Assembly: GCF_019670005.1 (NCBI RefSeq)
Contig: NZ_AP019783.1
Location: 454,501 to 518,500, forward strand
DNA from: Methylomagnum ishizawai
GTDB taxonomy: Bacteria; Pseudomonadota; Gammaproteobacteria; Methylococcales; Methylococcaceae
DNA: 64,000 nt
Reading direction: 5' to 3'
The notes under the pieces were generated by a model. That model searched no databases. It saw nothing but the letters and a program-made list of their open reading frames with translations, and had not been told where the DNA came from. The stretch's first letter is position 1, and every line of letters begins with the position of its first letter. Below, in pieces: positions 27,278 to 36,100 of this stretch. The position numbers were made by a program, and so were the translations under genes.

Positions 27278-28054
27278 ATGGCGAATATCATTGGTCAAGT
27301 GCTAGGCTCGATTCGTGGCTTGTTTGGCGGCTCCCCCGGTGTGCCGCCCGCCCCGGCCCCGGTGGCGGCTGAGGCCCAGCCCGAAGCCGCCCAGCTTACC
27401 GGCGTCGCGAAATATCTGGCCCAGTTGGCCGCGGAGGAAGCGGCGGCCCAGGGGCCGGTGGTCGTGGAGTTCGATACCGGCGTCGGCAGGTATGTGGCGG
27501 CCCTGGCCGAAAACCCCGCCCCGGCGCAGGGCACCGGGGTGCAACGGTATTTGGCGAATCTGGCCGCCGAAACGGCGGTTTCCGGCGAGACCGAGGCGGA
27601 CCGCGCCGCCGCCGCCGCCTACCGGGCCAGGGCGGGCGGCAAAACCGGGGTCGCGAATTACCTGGGCGGCCTGGGCTTGCCGGAGGTGCCGGTGGTCGTC
27701 AAAAAGACCCGCGTGGAGCAATATCTGGCCAATTTGGCCGCGTCCAGCGCTCCGGTTCCCGCGGCGGCGGAAGCCACCCCGGCCGAGGCAGCGGTCCCCG
27801 CCGAAGCACCGGAGGCGGTGGCGGAACCCGAAGCGGCGGTCGCCGCCGAAGCGCCCGCCGCCAGCGGCTTGGTCGATCTTTCCACCGGGGCCAAGCAATG
27901 CCAAGCCAGCACGCTGAAAGGCACCCAATGCCGTAACACCAGCGGTCTGGAGCGGATACAGCGCACCATCGAGGGCAAGGCCTATCAGTTCCTCGCCTGC
28001 GCCCACCATGTCGGCGAATCCTTCAAGCCCTACGGCGGCGTGCTGGGCGGCTAA
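27278..28054 (+). CDS. protein with five TGVxxYLxxLA repeats and a Cys/His cluster
   Basis: 258 residues, Ala/Pro-rich. A short motif recurs five times: TGVAKYLAQLA (41-51), TGVGRYVAALA (67-77), TGVQRYLANLA (86-96), TGVANYLGGLG (123-133) and TRVEQYLANLA (144-154). Linkers between copies are low complexity. The C-terminal 55 residues hold C-x9-C (CQASTLKGTQC) and, about 30 residues on, ACAHH, which could bind a metal. The first ~20 residues form an amphipathic/hydrophobic helix that may attach to membranes. No known function; the repeats look like short protein-binding motifs on a flexible chain. A TATAAAAT-like -10 lies near 27190. Confidence 0.65.
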   Translation: MANIIGQVLGSIRGLFGGSPGVPPAPAPVAAEAQPEAAQLTGVAKYLAQLAAEEAAAQGPVVVEFDTGVGRYVAALAENPAPAQGTGVQRYLANLAAETAVSGETEADRAAAAAYRARAGGKTGVANYLGGLGLPEVPVVVKKTRVEQYLANLAASSAPVPAAAEATPAEAAVPAEAPEAVAEPEAAVAAEAPAASGLVDLSTGAKQCQASTLKGTQCRNTSGLERIQRTIEGKAYQFLACAHHVGESFKPYGGVLGG

Positions 28055-28153
28055 GCCGCTGGGCGGGACGGCAGCCCGTCCGCGCCGTTTCCCATCCGGG
28101 GGTGGCGCGGGGTGCCCGTCCCGCACAGGCTCCGGCCCGACGCGCCCCTCCCC

Positions 28154-28756
28154 ATGCCCGCTTATTGGACCCCCGCTTTCCTCGCCGCCTGCGTCGGTTC
28201 CGCCATCGCGCCTTACGATCTGGTGACCTGGTGCCTGGAAATCCCGCCCGCGCTGGCGATCTTCCTGGCGCTCCGGGCCACGCGCCGCCGTTTCCCGCTC
28301 ACCCCGCTGAGCTACGCCGCGTTGTTCATCCTGTGCGGTTTGATCCTGCTCGGGGCGCATTATTCCTTCGCGCGGGTGCCGGGGTTCGATGCGCTGGGCG
28401 GGGGGCGCAACGGTTTCGACAAGCTGGCCCATTTCTTCCAAGGTTTCGCGCCGGCCCTGGCGTTCCGTGAATTGTTGCTCCGGGGCGGGGTGGTGGCGCG
28501 GCGGGTTTGGCTGGATTATCTGGTCCCCGCGCTGTGCTTGGCGCTTTCCGCCGCCTATGAATTGGTGGAATGGGGGGTGGCCTGGCTCTTGGGTGGACGG
28601 GCCGAGGCTTTCCTGGCGATCCAGGGCGATGTTTGGGATGCCCAATCGGATATGGCCGCCGCGCTGTTGGGGGCGGTGCTGGCGGTGGCGCTGCTGGGCC
28701 GTGGCCACGATAGGCAAATCGCCCGTTTGGCGCGGGAGAGGTGCTATCCTTCATGA
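28154..28756 (+). CDS. yjdF: YjdF-family (DUF2238) inner membrane protein
   Basis: About 200 residues with five to six hydrophobic segments. DUF2238 hallmarks are present: GFDKLAHFFQGFAPALAFRE in the middle, YELVEWGVAWLLG, and the C-terminal GDVWDAQSDMAAALLGA. Function of the family is not established. The ATG at 28154 is used; a GTG at 28112 in the same frame would add 14 residues and neither start has a strong ribosome site. dusB follows after about 100 bases. Confidence 0.82.
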   Translation: MPAYWTPAFLAACVGSAIAPYDLVTWCLEIPPALAIFLALRATRRRFPLTPLSYAALFILCGLILLGAHYSFARVPGFDALGGGRNGFDKLAHFFQGFAPALAFRELLLRGGVVARRVWLDYLVPALCLALSAAYELVEWGVAWLLGGRAEAFLAIQGDVWDAQSDMAAALLGAVLAVALLGRGHDRQIARLARERCYPS

Positions 28757-28859
28757 TCGAACCGCCGCCGCCGGGCCGGGAAATTACGGCCTGGACCCTT
28801 GGCTTCCCCGGTCGGTTCCGGCTAGACTTCCCGGCCCTGCCCGACCCTCCCGAACCCCA

Positions 28860-29840
28860 ATGCACATCGGCCCTTACCGACTTTCCAACCGCTTGATCCT
28901 GGCCCCGATGGCCGGGGTCACCGATAGGCCGTTCCGCCGCCTGTGCCGGCGTTACGGGGCCGCGCTGGCCGTATCCGAGATGGTCTCGGCCAACCCCGCC
29001 CTGCGCGACGACCCCAAGACCCTGCTCCGCACCGACCACGTCGGCGAACCCGGACCCCATTCGGTGCAAATCCTGGGCAACGACCCGGCGGAAATGGCCG
29101 AGGCTGCCCGCATCAATGTGGACCGCGGCGCCCAGATCATCGATATCAATATGGGCTGTCCCGCCAAGAAGGTTTGCAACAAAGCCGCCGGTTCCGCCTT
29201 GCTCCAGGACGAAGCCCTGGTCGGGCGCATCCTGGCGGCGGTGGTCGGCGCGGTGGCCGTGCCCGTGACCTTGAAGATACGCACCGGCTGGCATCCCGAA
29301 CACCGCAACGCCCCGGCCATCGCCCGGATCGCCGAGGACTCGGGCATCCAGGCCATCGCCGTGCATGGGCGCACCCGCGCCTGCGGCTTCGCCGGGGAGG
29401 CCGAATACCGGACGATCCGGGAGGTCAAGCGGGCGGTGGGCATCCCGGTCATCGCCAACGGCGATATCGACAGCCCCGACAAGGCCGCCGCCGTCCTGGC
29501 CGCCACCGGGGCCGACGCGGTGATGGTGGGCCGGGCCGCCCTGGGCCGTCCCTGGTTGTTCCGGGCCATGGCGGCGCGTCTCGACGGGCTGCGCCCGGCG
29601 GATGCGCCCGCGCCCGCCGAGGTCCATGCGGTGATGCTGGAACACCTACGGGAACTCCACGCCCTGCATGGCGAATATCGCGGCCTGCGGATCGCCCGCA
29701 AGCACGTCGCTTGGTATCTCCAATACCTCCCTTGTCCGCCGGGTTTCCTGCCCTTGTTCAACGGCCTGGATAGCGCCGCCCGGCAACTCGCCCTGATCGA
29801 TACGCTGTTCGACCCGCACCGGGCAGGAGTGGCCGCATGA
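28860..29840 (+). CDS. dusB: tRNA-dihydrouridine synthase B
   Basis: 326-residue FMN enzyme that reduces uridine to dihydrouridine in tRNA. Blocks seen: LAPMAGVTDRPFRRL, the catalytic cysteine segment NMGCPAKKVCNKAAGS, VHGRTR, VIANGDI and MVGRAALGRPW. The open frame extends far upstream through yjdF, but ATG 28860 gives the conserved MHIGPYRLSNRLILAPM start. It forms the classic dusB-fis operon with an ATGA overlap at 29837-29840. Confidence 0.95.
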   Translation: MHIGPYRLSNRLILAPMAGVTDRPFRRLCRRYGAALAVSEMVSANPALRDDPKTLLRTDHVGEPGPHSVQILGNDPAEMAEAARINVDRGAQIIDINMGCPAKKVCNKAAGSALLQDEALVGRILAAVVGAVAVPVTLKIRTGWHPEHRNAPAIARIAEDSGIQAIAVHGRTRACGFAGEAEYRTIREVKRAVGIPVIANGDIDSPDKAAAVLAATGADAVMVGRAALGRPWLFRAMAARLDGLRPADAPAPAEVHAVMLEHLRELHALHGEYRGLRIARKHVAWYLQYLPCPPGFLPLFNGLDSAARQLALIDTLFDPHRAGVAA

Positions 29841-30130
29841 CGGTGGACCCCGCAAGCATTCCGCCCGCGCCGGACGCGGCCATCCCGCCGGGGCCGGGGG
29901 CCGCCCCGATCCTGAGCGAGCAGGTGCGTTTGGCCCTGCGCCATTATTTCGCCGGGCTGGATGGCTACGCCGCGACCGGACTCCACGCCATGGTCATCAG
30001 CGAGGTCGAAAAGCCCTTGATCGAAACCGTGCTGGAACACTGCGGCCATAACCAAAGCCGCGCCGCCCAGGTCTTGGGGCTGAGCCGCAGCACCTTGCGC
30101 AAGAAGATGAACCAATACGGCATCGAATAA
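29837..30130 (+). CDS. fis: nucleoid-associated regulator Fis
   Basis: 97 residues, usual length. The C-terminal helix-turn-helix is [25 protein letters not shown], almost identical to enterobacterial Fis. The central dimer region ([31 protein letters not shown]) is also present. The N-terminal 25 residues are proline-rich and longer than usual. Translationally coupled to dusB. Fis controls rRNA and many growth-phase genes and bends DNA. Confidence 0.95.
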   Translation: MTVDPASIPPAPDAAIPPGPGAAPILSEQVRLALRHYFAGLDGYAATGLHAMVISEVEKPLIETVLEHCGHNQSRAAQVLGLSRSTLRKKMNQYGIE

Positions 30131-30162
30131 GCTCCCTTCCACCCTACAACCCTGCTACCGCC

Positions 30163-31725
30163 ATGAACAATCCCGTGACCCGAGCCCTCATCAGCGTTTC
30201 CGACAAAACCGGCGTGGTGGATTTTTGCCGCGAACTGGCCGCGCTGGGCATAGCAATCCTGTCTTCGGGCGGCACCGCGCGCCTGTTGCTGGACAGCGGC
30301 ATCGCCGCCATCGAGGTTTCCCAGCACACTGGCTTCCCCGAGATGATGGGCGGGCGCATCAAGACCCTACATCCCAAAATCCACGGCGGCATCCTGGGAC
30401 GGCGCGGGGTGGACGAGGCGGTGATGGCCGAGCATGGCATCGGTCCCATCGATCTGGTGGTGGTGAACCTCTATCCGTTCGAGGCCACCGTGGCCCAGCC
30501 CGGTTGCCCCTTGGCGGAGGCCATCGAGAATATCGATATCGGCGGTCCGGCCATGATCCGGGGCGCGGCCAAGAACCACGACGCCGTGGGCGTGGTGGTC
30601 GATCCCCTGGATTACCCGTTGGTGCTGCGCGAACTGAAGGAGAACGGCGGCGCCTTGTCCGCCGCCACCCGGTTCCGCTTGGCGATCAAGAGCTTCCGCC
30701 ATACCGCGGCCTACGACGCCTCCATCTCCACCTATCTGGGCAAGATCGAAGGCGGCGAACCCTTCCCCGATCCGCTGGTGACGCGGTTCCGCCACGGGCA
30801 GGCCTTGCGCTATGGCGAAAATCCCCACCAACGCGCGGCCTTCTATGTCGATCCGGGCGCGGCTCCCGGCACCGTCGCCACCGCCCGGCAAATCCAGGGC
30901 AAGGAACTGTCCTATAACAACATCGCCGACGCCGACGCGGCCCTGGAATGCGTCAAGCAATTCGCCGAGTCGCCCGCCTGCGTCATCGTCAAGCACGCCA
31001 ATCCCTGCGGCGTGGCCGAGGGACAGAGCTTGCTGGAAGCCTATGACCGCGCCTACGCCACCGATCCCACCTCGGCTTTCGGCGGCATCATCGCCTTCAA
31101 CCGCGCCTTGGACGCCGAGACCGCCCGTGCCATCGTCGAACGGCAATTCGTGGAGGTGATCCTGGCCCCCGGCATCGCCCCCGACGCCCTGCCGATCCTG
31201 GCGGCCAAGGCCAATGTCCGGGTGCTGGAAACCGGCGCTTGGCCCGCCGAACCCAAGCCGGAATGGGATTACAAGCGGGTGGCCGGGGGCTTGCTGGTGC
31301 AGGACAAGGACTTGGGCCGTGTCGAGCGGGCCGGGCTCAAGCTGGTGAGCCGCCGCGCCCCGACCGAGGCCGAGATCGCCGATTTGCTGTTCGCCTGGAA
31401 TGTCGCCAAGTTCGTCAAGTCCAACGCCATCGTCTACGCCAAGGACCGCCAGACCGTAGGCGTGGGCGCGGGGCAGATGAGCCGGGTCTATTCGGCCCGC
31501 ATCGCCGCCATCAAGGCCCAGGATGTGGGGCTACAGGTCGCGGGTTCGGTGGTGGCGTCCGACGCCTTCTTCCCGTTCCGCGACGGGGTGGATTCGGCGG
31601 CGGAGGCGGGCGTGACCGCCGTGATCCAGCCCGGCGGTTCGGTGCGCGACGCCGAGGTCGTCGCCGCCGCCGACGAGCATGGCTTGGCGATGGTCTTCAC
31701 CGGCATGAGGCATTTCCGCCACTGA
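30163..31725 (+). CDS. purH: bifunctional AICAR transformylase / IMP cyclohydrolase PurH
   Basis: 520 residues, standard length. N-terminal IMP cyclohydrolase ([30 protein letters not shown]) is followed by the AICAR transformylase ([36 protein letters not shown]). It carries out the last two steps of purine synthesis to IMP. It starts 32 bases after fis, so read-through from the dusB-fis operon is possible. After the stop a short inverted repeat (31743-31750 with 31758-31765) lacks a T-run. Confidence 0.96.
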   Translation: MNNPVTRALISVSDKTGVVDFCRELAALGIAILSSGGTARLLLDSGIAAIEVSQHTGFPEMMGGRIKTLHPKIHGGILGRRGVDEAVMAEHGIGPIDLVVVNLYPFEATVAQPGCPLAEAIENIDIGGPAMIRGAAKNHDAVGVVVDPLDYPLVLRELKENGGALSAATRFRLAIKSFRHTAAYDASISTYLGKIEGGEPFPDPLVTRFRHGQALRYGENPHQRAAFYVDPGAAPGTVATARQIQGKELSYNNIADADAALECVKQFAESPACVIVKHANPCGVAEGQSLLEAYDRAYATDPTSAFGGIIAFNRALDAETARAIVERQFVEVILAPGIAPDALPILAAKANVRVLETGAWPAEPKPEWDYKRVAGGLLVQDKDLGRVERAGLKLVSRRAPTEAEIADLLFAWNVAKFVKSNAIVYAKDRQTVGVGAGQMSRVYSARIAAIKAQDVGLQVAGSVVASDAFFPFRDGVDSAAEAGVTAVIQPGGSVRDAEVVAAADEHGLAMVFTGMRHFRH

Positions 31726-31742
31726 GTTCCCGCGTCTTCCAA

Positions 31743-31765
31743 GCTCCCACGGTCCGTGTGGGAGC
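31743..31765. repeat. 8-bp inverted repeat between purH and glcF
   Basis: GCTCCCAC (31743-31750) and GTGGGAGC (31758-31765) are perfect complements with a 7-base loop. No T-run follows, so it may be a weak or factor-assisted terminator or RNA processing site. Confidence 0.4.
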
Positions 31766-31809
31766 GATCCCGGCCCGCCGTCTTTCCCACAAACTCCCGA
31801 GGTTCCCCC

Positions 31810-33045
31810 TTGAACCGCCCCGATCTCGCCGCCGACACCGACCTCTGCGTCAAATGCGGCTTGTGCTTGCCGCATTGCCCCACCTATCTCCAGACCCAGG
31901 ACGAGAACGAATCGCCCAGGGGCCGTCTGTCCCTGATCCAGGGTTGGGCGCGGGGGGCGCTCGCAGCCACCCCGGAACTGGTCCGCCATGTCGATAACTG
32001 CCTGCTGTGCCGGGCCTGCGAAGCGGCCTGTCCGGCCTATGTGCCCTATGGCGGCATCGTGGACCGTTTCCGGGGCGAGGTCGGCGAACTCGGCAAATCC
32101 AGCGCCGCCAAGCTCAAAACCGCCGCCCTGCGCAAGCTCCTGGTCGGCGGCGGCGTGCGCCACCGCGCCGAGTCGCTGATGGCGGGCGCGCTGGGCGGGG
32201 CGGTGCTGCGGGGCGGCGGCTTCCTGCTGGAAGCGGCGGGGCTGGGCGAGGTGGCGGCGGGTCTGCCGGCCAGCGCCGGCGCGACCGATTGGAGCGGCGT
32301 CCATCCCGCCAGCGGCCCGGCGGAAACCGGACGGGCGGATTTGTTCCTGGGCTGCACCGCCAACCTGCTGGATGCCGAAACCGTGTCCGCCACGCTGCGC
32401 CTGCTCAACCGGCTGGGCGTCCGGGTGCGGGTGCCGGAGGCGCAGGCGTGTTGCGGGGCTTTGCACGGCCATGGCGGGGATGCCCGCACGGCGGCGGCGC
32501 TGATGGAGCGCAACCTGGCCGCGTTCGATGGCGAAGACGCCATCGTCGGTTTCGCCAGCGGTTGCGGGGCGATGCTGCGCGATTACCGCGAGCGGGCGGC
32601 GACGGAGGCGGCGGCGCGGTTTGCGGGCCGGGTCCGGGATATTGGCGAATTCCTGGCCGGGTTGCCCTGGCCGGACGACTTGGCGCTCCTACCCTTGGAA
32701 GCCAAGGCCGTGGTACATGCGCCCTGTACCCTCAAGAATGTCTTGAAGGCCGACCGCCACGCCGCCGTCCTGTTGCGGCGGATTCCGGGGCTGGAGGTGG
32801 TGCCGCTCCCGGCCCAGGTGCGTTGCTGCGGCGCGGCGGGAAGTTATTCACTGGAGCATCCAGAAATGGCGGGGGCGCTGCGCGACGAAGTGCTGGACCG
32901 GGTGGCCGCCGAGCGGCCCGCTTTCCTGGCGACTTCCAATCCGGGTTGCGCGATGCACCTGCGGGCGGGGTTGAAGCGGCGCGGATTGGGCGGGGTCGAG
33001 GTGTTGCATCCGGTGGCTTTGTTGGCGCGGTGTTTGCCGGGATAG
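31810..33045 (+). CDS. glcF: glycolate oxidase iron-sulfur subunit GlcF
   Basis: 411 residues. Two 4Fe-4S ferredoxin motifs lie near the N-terminus ([12 protein letters not shown] and [12 protein letters not shown]), followed by two CCG domains of the heterodisulfide-reductase type (CCGALHG and CCGAAGS). This is the layout of GlcF, which passes electrons from the flavin subunits GlcD/GlcE; these are not in the window. I use TTG 31810 because GAGG lies just upstream and the N-terminus then fits the family; a GTG at 31756 is an alternative. A strong bidirectional terminator follows. Confidence 0.85.
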   Translation: MNRPDLAADTDLCVKCGLCLPHCPTYLQTQDENESPRGRLSLIQGWARGALAATPELVRHVDNCLLCRACEAACPAYVPYGGIVDRFRGEVGELGKSSAAKLKTAALRKLLVGGGVRHRAESLMAGALGGAVLRGGGFLLEAAGLGEVAAGLPASAGATDWSGVHPASGPAETGRADLFLGCTANLLDAETVSATLRLLNRLGVRVRVPEAQACCGALHGHGGDARTAAALMERNLAAFDGEDAIVGFASGCGAMLRDYRERAATEAAARFAGRVRDIGEFLAGLPWPDDLALLPLEAKAVVHAPCTLKNVLKADRHAAVLLRRIPGLEVVPLPAQVRCCGAAGSYSLEHPEMAGALRDEVLDRVAAERPAFLATSNPGCAMHLRAGLKRRGLGGVEVLHPVALLARCLPG

Positions 33046-33066
33046 CGTGGCCCGCTCCGTGAAAGC

Positions 33067-33106
33067 AAAAGGCCGGAGGGCGTGTTGCGCGCCCTCCGGC
33101 CTTTTT
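33067..33106. terminator. bidirectional terminator between glcF and the RTX gene
   Basis: A perfect 12-bp stem (33071-33082 with 33090-33101) with a 7-base loop has four A before it and five T after it. It separates the convergent glcF and RTX-protein genes. Confidence 0.9.
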
Positions 33107-33157
33107 GTTGGGAACCGGGCCAGGCGCGGGGTCGCGCCCGGTCGGTGGGTGGGTTGC

Positions 33158-36100
33158 TTAGGCCACGATGTTGGCGGAGACCAGCGGAGTGGTGGCCAGA
33201 TTATTGACGCCGACCAAGGTGACCACTTGGCTAACATCGCTGGCGTCGACGATAGCATTGGCCCCCACGTCGATATACCAGCCCTTGGCATCGCCCGAGG
33301 TGTCGGCGGTGATCATCACGAATTTTTCGCTGGCGAGCGCCGCCTCGAAGGGCTTGCCGGTGCCGAACAAGGCCGCGATGCCAGTTGCGTCCAAGTTGCC
33401 GCCGGTGTCGATCACCTGCAGGACGTTACCCGTGGCGATGGCGACCGCGCCGGACGAACCTTCGGCGACCGCAGGCAGGACCGTGATATTGGTGGCCGCG
33501 CCGAAGAAGTTGTTGAAGTCCAGCTTATCGGCACTGCTGCCCGAACCTACGGTGAAGCCGCTCACCGAATCTCCCAGCCCGTTGGCTACCGCGTTGGCTT
33601 CAAAGACGACCGTATCCTTGCCGCCGCCCACGGTAATGATATCGTTGCCGCCACCGCCTTGCAGGGTATCGCTGGCAGTATCGCTGCCCCCGCTCAGAGT
33701 ATTGACCGAGCTATTGCCGATAATTTTGTTCGCCGCAGTGCTTCCCGTGCCGTTGATGGCACCGCCCACGTCGAGCAAGGTCAGGTTTTCAATCGAGTTG
33801 GCGAGGGTGAAGGTAACCGTGGACTGTACCGTGTCGGTGCCGGAGCTATCGACAACGGTGTCGCCGGTGTGGTGGACGAAATAGGTATCGTTGCCATCCT
33901 GCCCGTTCATCGAATCGGCGCTACCCGAGGCAGTGATGCCGTCGTCGAGGATATCGTTGCCCGCACCGCCCAGCAAGGTGTTCGAGCCGGTGCTGCCGAC
34001 GATGGTATTGTCTTGGAAATTGCCCGTGCCGGTGATGCTATTGGCGGTCAGGGTGAGTTTCTCGATGGTGCCGGCGTCGTCGAGGGTGAAGCTCACCGAC
34101 GCGAAGACAATATCCGTCCCTGATCCATCCGCTGATTGGTCGCCAATATCGCTTGCCGCTTCCGACACTTTATCATTGCTGTTGGTGACATAGTAGGTGT
34201 CGTTGCCGACGCCGCCATTCATACTGTCGGCAGCACTGGAATTGGCAGCGGTGCTGGCACCATCGTACAAAATGTCGTTGCCTGCCAAGCCAACCAACAC
34301 GTTCGCTCCGGTATTGCCGGTGATGGTGTTGTTGAGTAGGTTGCCGGTGCCGGAAGAATTCGCGGGGCCCAGGAGCGTGAGTTTCTCGATGCTGTTTATG
34401 TTTTCCAGGGTGAAGGTCTCACCGGTGGCCAGGGTCGCCTCCACGGTATCCACATCGCTGGTGACTGTGCCGCTATCGGAGATGTTGATGGTGGTGGTGG
34501 TGCTGGAATTATCGACGCTGACCTGATAAAGGTCGCTGCCATCGCCGCCGTTGAGGGTGTCGATACCGCTGCTGGTAGCGACCAAGGTGTCGTTGCCTGC
34601 GCCACCGTTCAGGGTGTCATTACCGTCACCGCCGCCATCGTTCAAGGTGTTGGCGGAGGAGTTGCCGGTGATGAGATTGTTGGTGGCGTCGCCGCTGCCA
34701 GTGCCGTTGACAGCACCCGTCATCAGGGTAAGTTGCTCGACGTTGCTGGACAGGGTGAAACTCGTGACGAACGATTGAACCAAGTCGGCGGTCCCTTCAG
34801 CGGTGCTAGTACCACTTTCGCTGATAGTGTCGCTGGCGTTGTTCACGATATAGGTGTCGCTGCCCTTGCCCCCGGCCAAGCTGTCGGCGCTGTTGGAGCC
34901 GCCGTCGCTGAGGGTGTTGGCACCGTCGTTGCCGATGATGGTGTTGGCGGCGGTGTTACCGGTACCGTTGATGGCGCTGGTGCCGGTCAGGGTCAGCTTT
35001 TCAACGCCCGAGACGGAGGCGGAGGAGAGGGAGAAGGTCACTGTGGACTGGATCAGGTCGGCGCTGTCGCCTCCTGTGTCGCTGATAGCGTCGCCGGTGT
35101 TGTTGACGACATAGGTGTCGTTGCCCGCGCCGCCGATCAGGCTGTCCGCCGCGCCAGCCCCGCCGTCGCTGAGGGTGTTGGCCAGGGAGTTGCCGGTGAT
35201 AGTGTTGGCCAGAGCGTTGCCGGTGGCGTTGATAGCATTGGCGTTGCTGAGCAAGGTCAGTTTTTCGATCCCGGAAGTGGCGGTGAGAGTGAAGGACACA
35301 TTGGACTGGACCAGATCGGTACCCGCCGAATCGGAGATGGTGTCACCGGCGTTGTTGACGGTGTAGGTGTCGTCGCCGGCGAGGCCGGCCATGCTGTCCG
35401 CCGCACCGGCCCCGCCATCGCTGAGGGTATTGGCCAGGGAGTTGCCGGTGATGGTGTTGGCCAGGGCGTTGCCGGTGGCGTTGATGGCACCGCCGCTGTC
35501 GAGCAGGGTCAGCTTATCGACGGTGGTGGCCTTGGTGGAGAGGTCGTAAGTCACAGTGGACTGGACCAGGTCGGTCCCGTTGGAATCGGTGATGGTGTCG
35601 CCGCTGTGATTGACGAGGTAAGTGTCGTTGCCATCGCCGCCGTCCATGCTGTCCGCGCCACCAGCATTGGGGGTGGCCGTGCCGTCGTCCAGGATGTTAT
35701 TCCCTCCGTTGCCGATGATGGTGTTGCTCGAGCTATTGCCTTTGCCGTTGATGGCGCTGGTGGTGCCGAGCAGGGACAGCTTCTCGATGTTGTCGGTGAG
35801 GGTGAATGTTACCGAGGACTGGACCCAATCGGCGGTGCCGTTCGCGGCACCGGAACTCTCGGTGATCTTGTCGCCGATGTTGTTTACGAAGTAGGTATCG
35901 TTGCCCGCGCCGCCAGCCATGCTGTCGGCCGAGGTGCCGCCATCGGTCAGTACGTTGTCACCGCCGTTGCCGTTGAGGGTGTTGGCCGCGGTGCTGCCGG
36001 TGGCGTCGATGTTGCCGGCACCGGTTAGGGTCAGTATCTCGATGCCGGAGGTGGCGGCGAGGGTGAAGTCCACCGAGGACTGGACCGTGTCGGTGCCGCT

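Noticed and set aside
34733-36028. Long plus-strand frame (431 codons) inside the RTX gene
   Set aside because: It is the antisense of repeated RTX modules; the repeat makes several frames open. It has no ribosome site and reads as low-complexity Gly/Val repeats.
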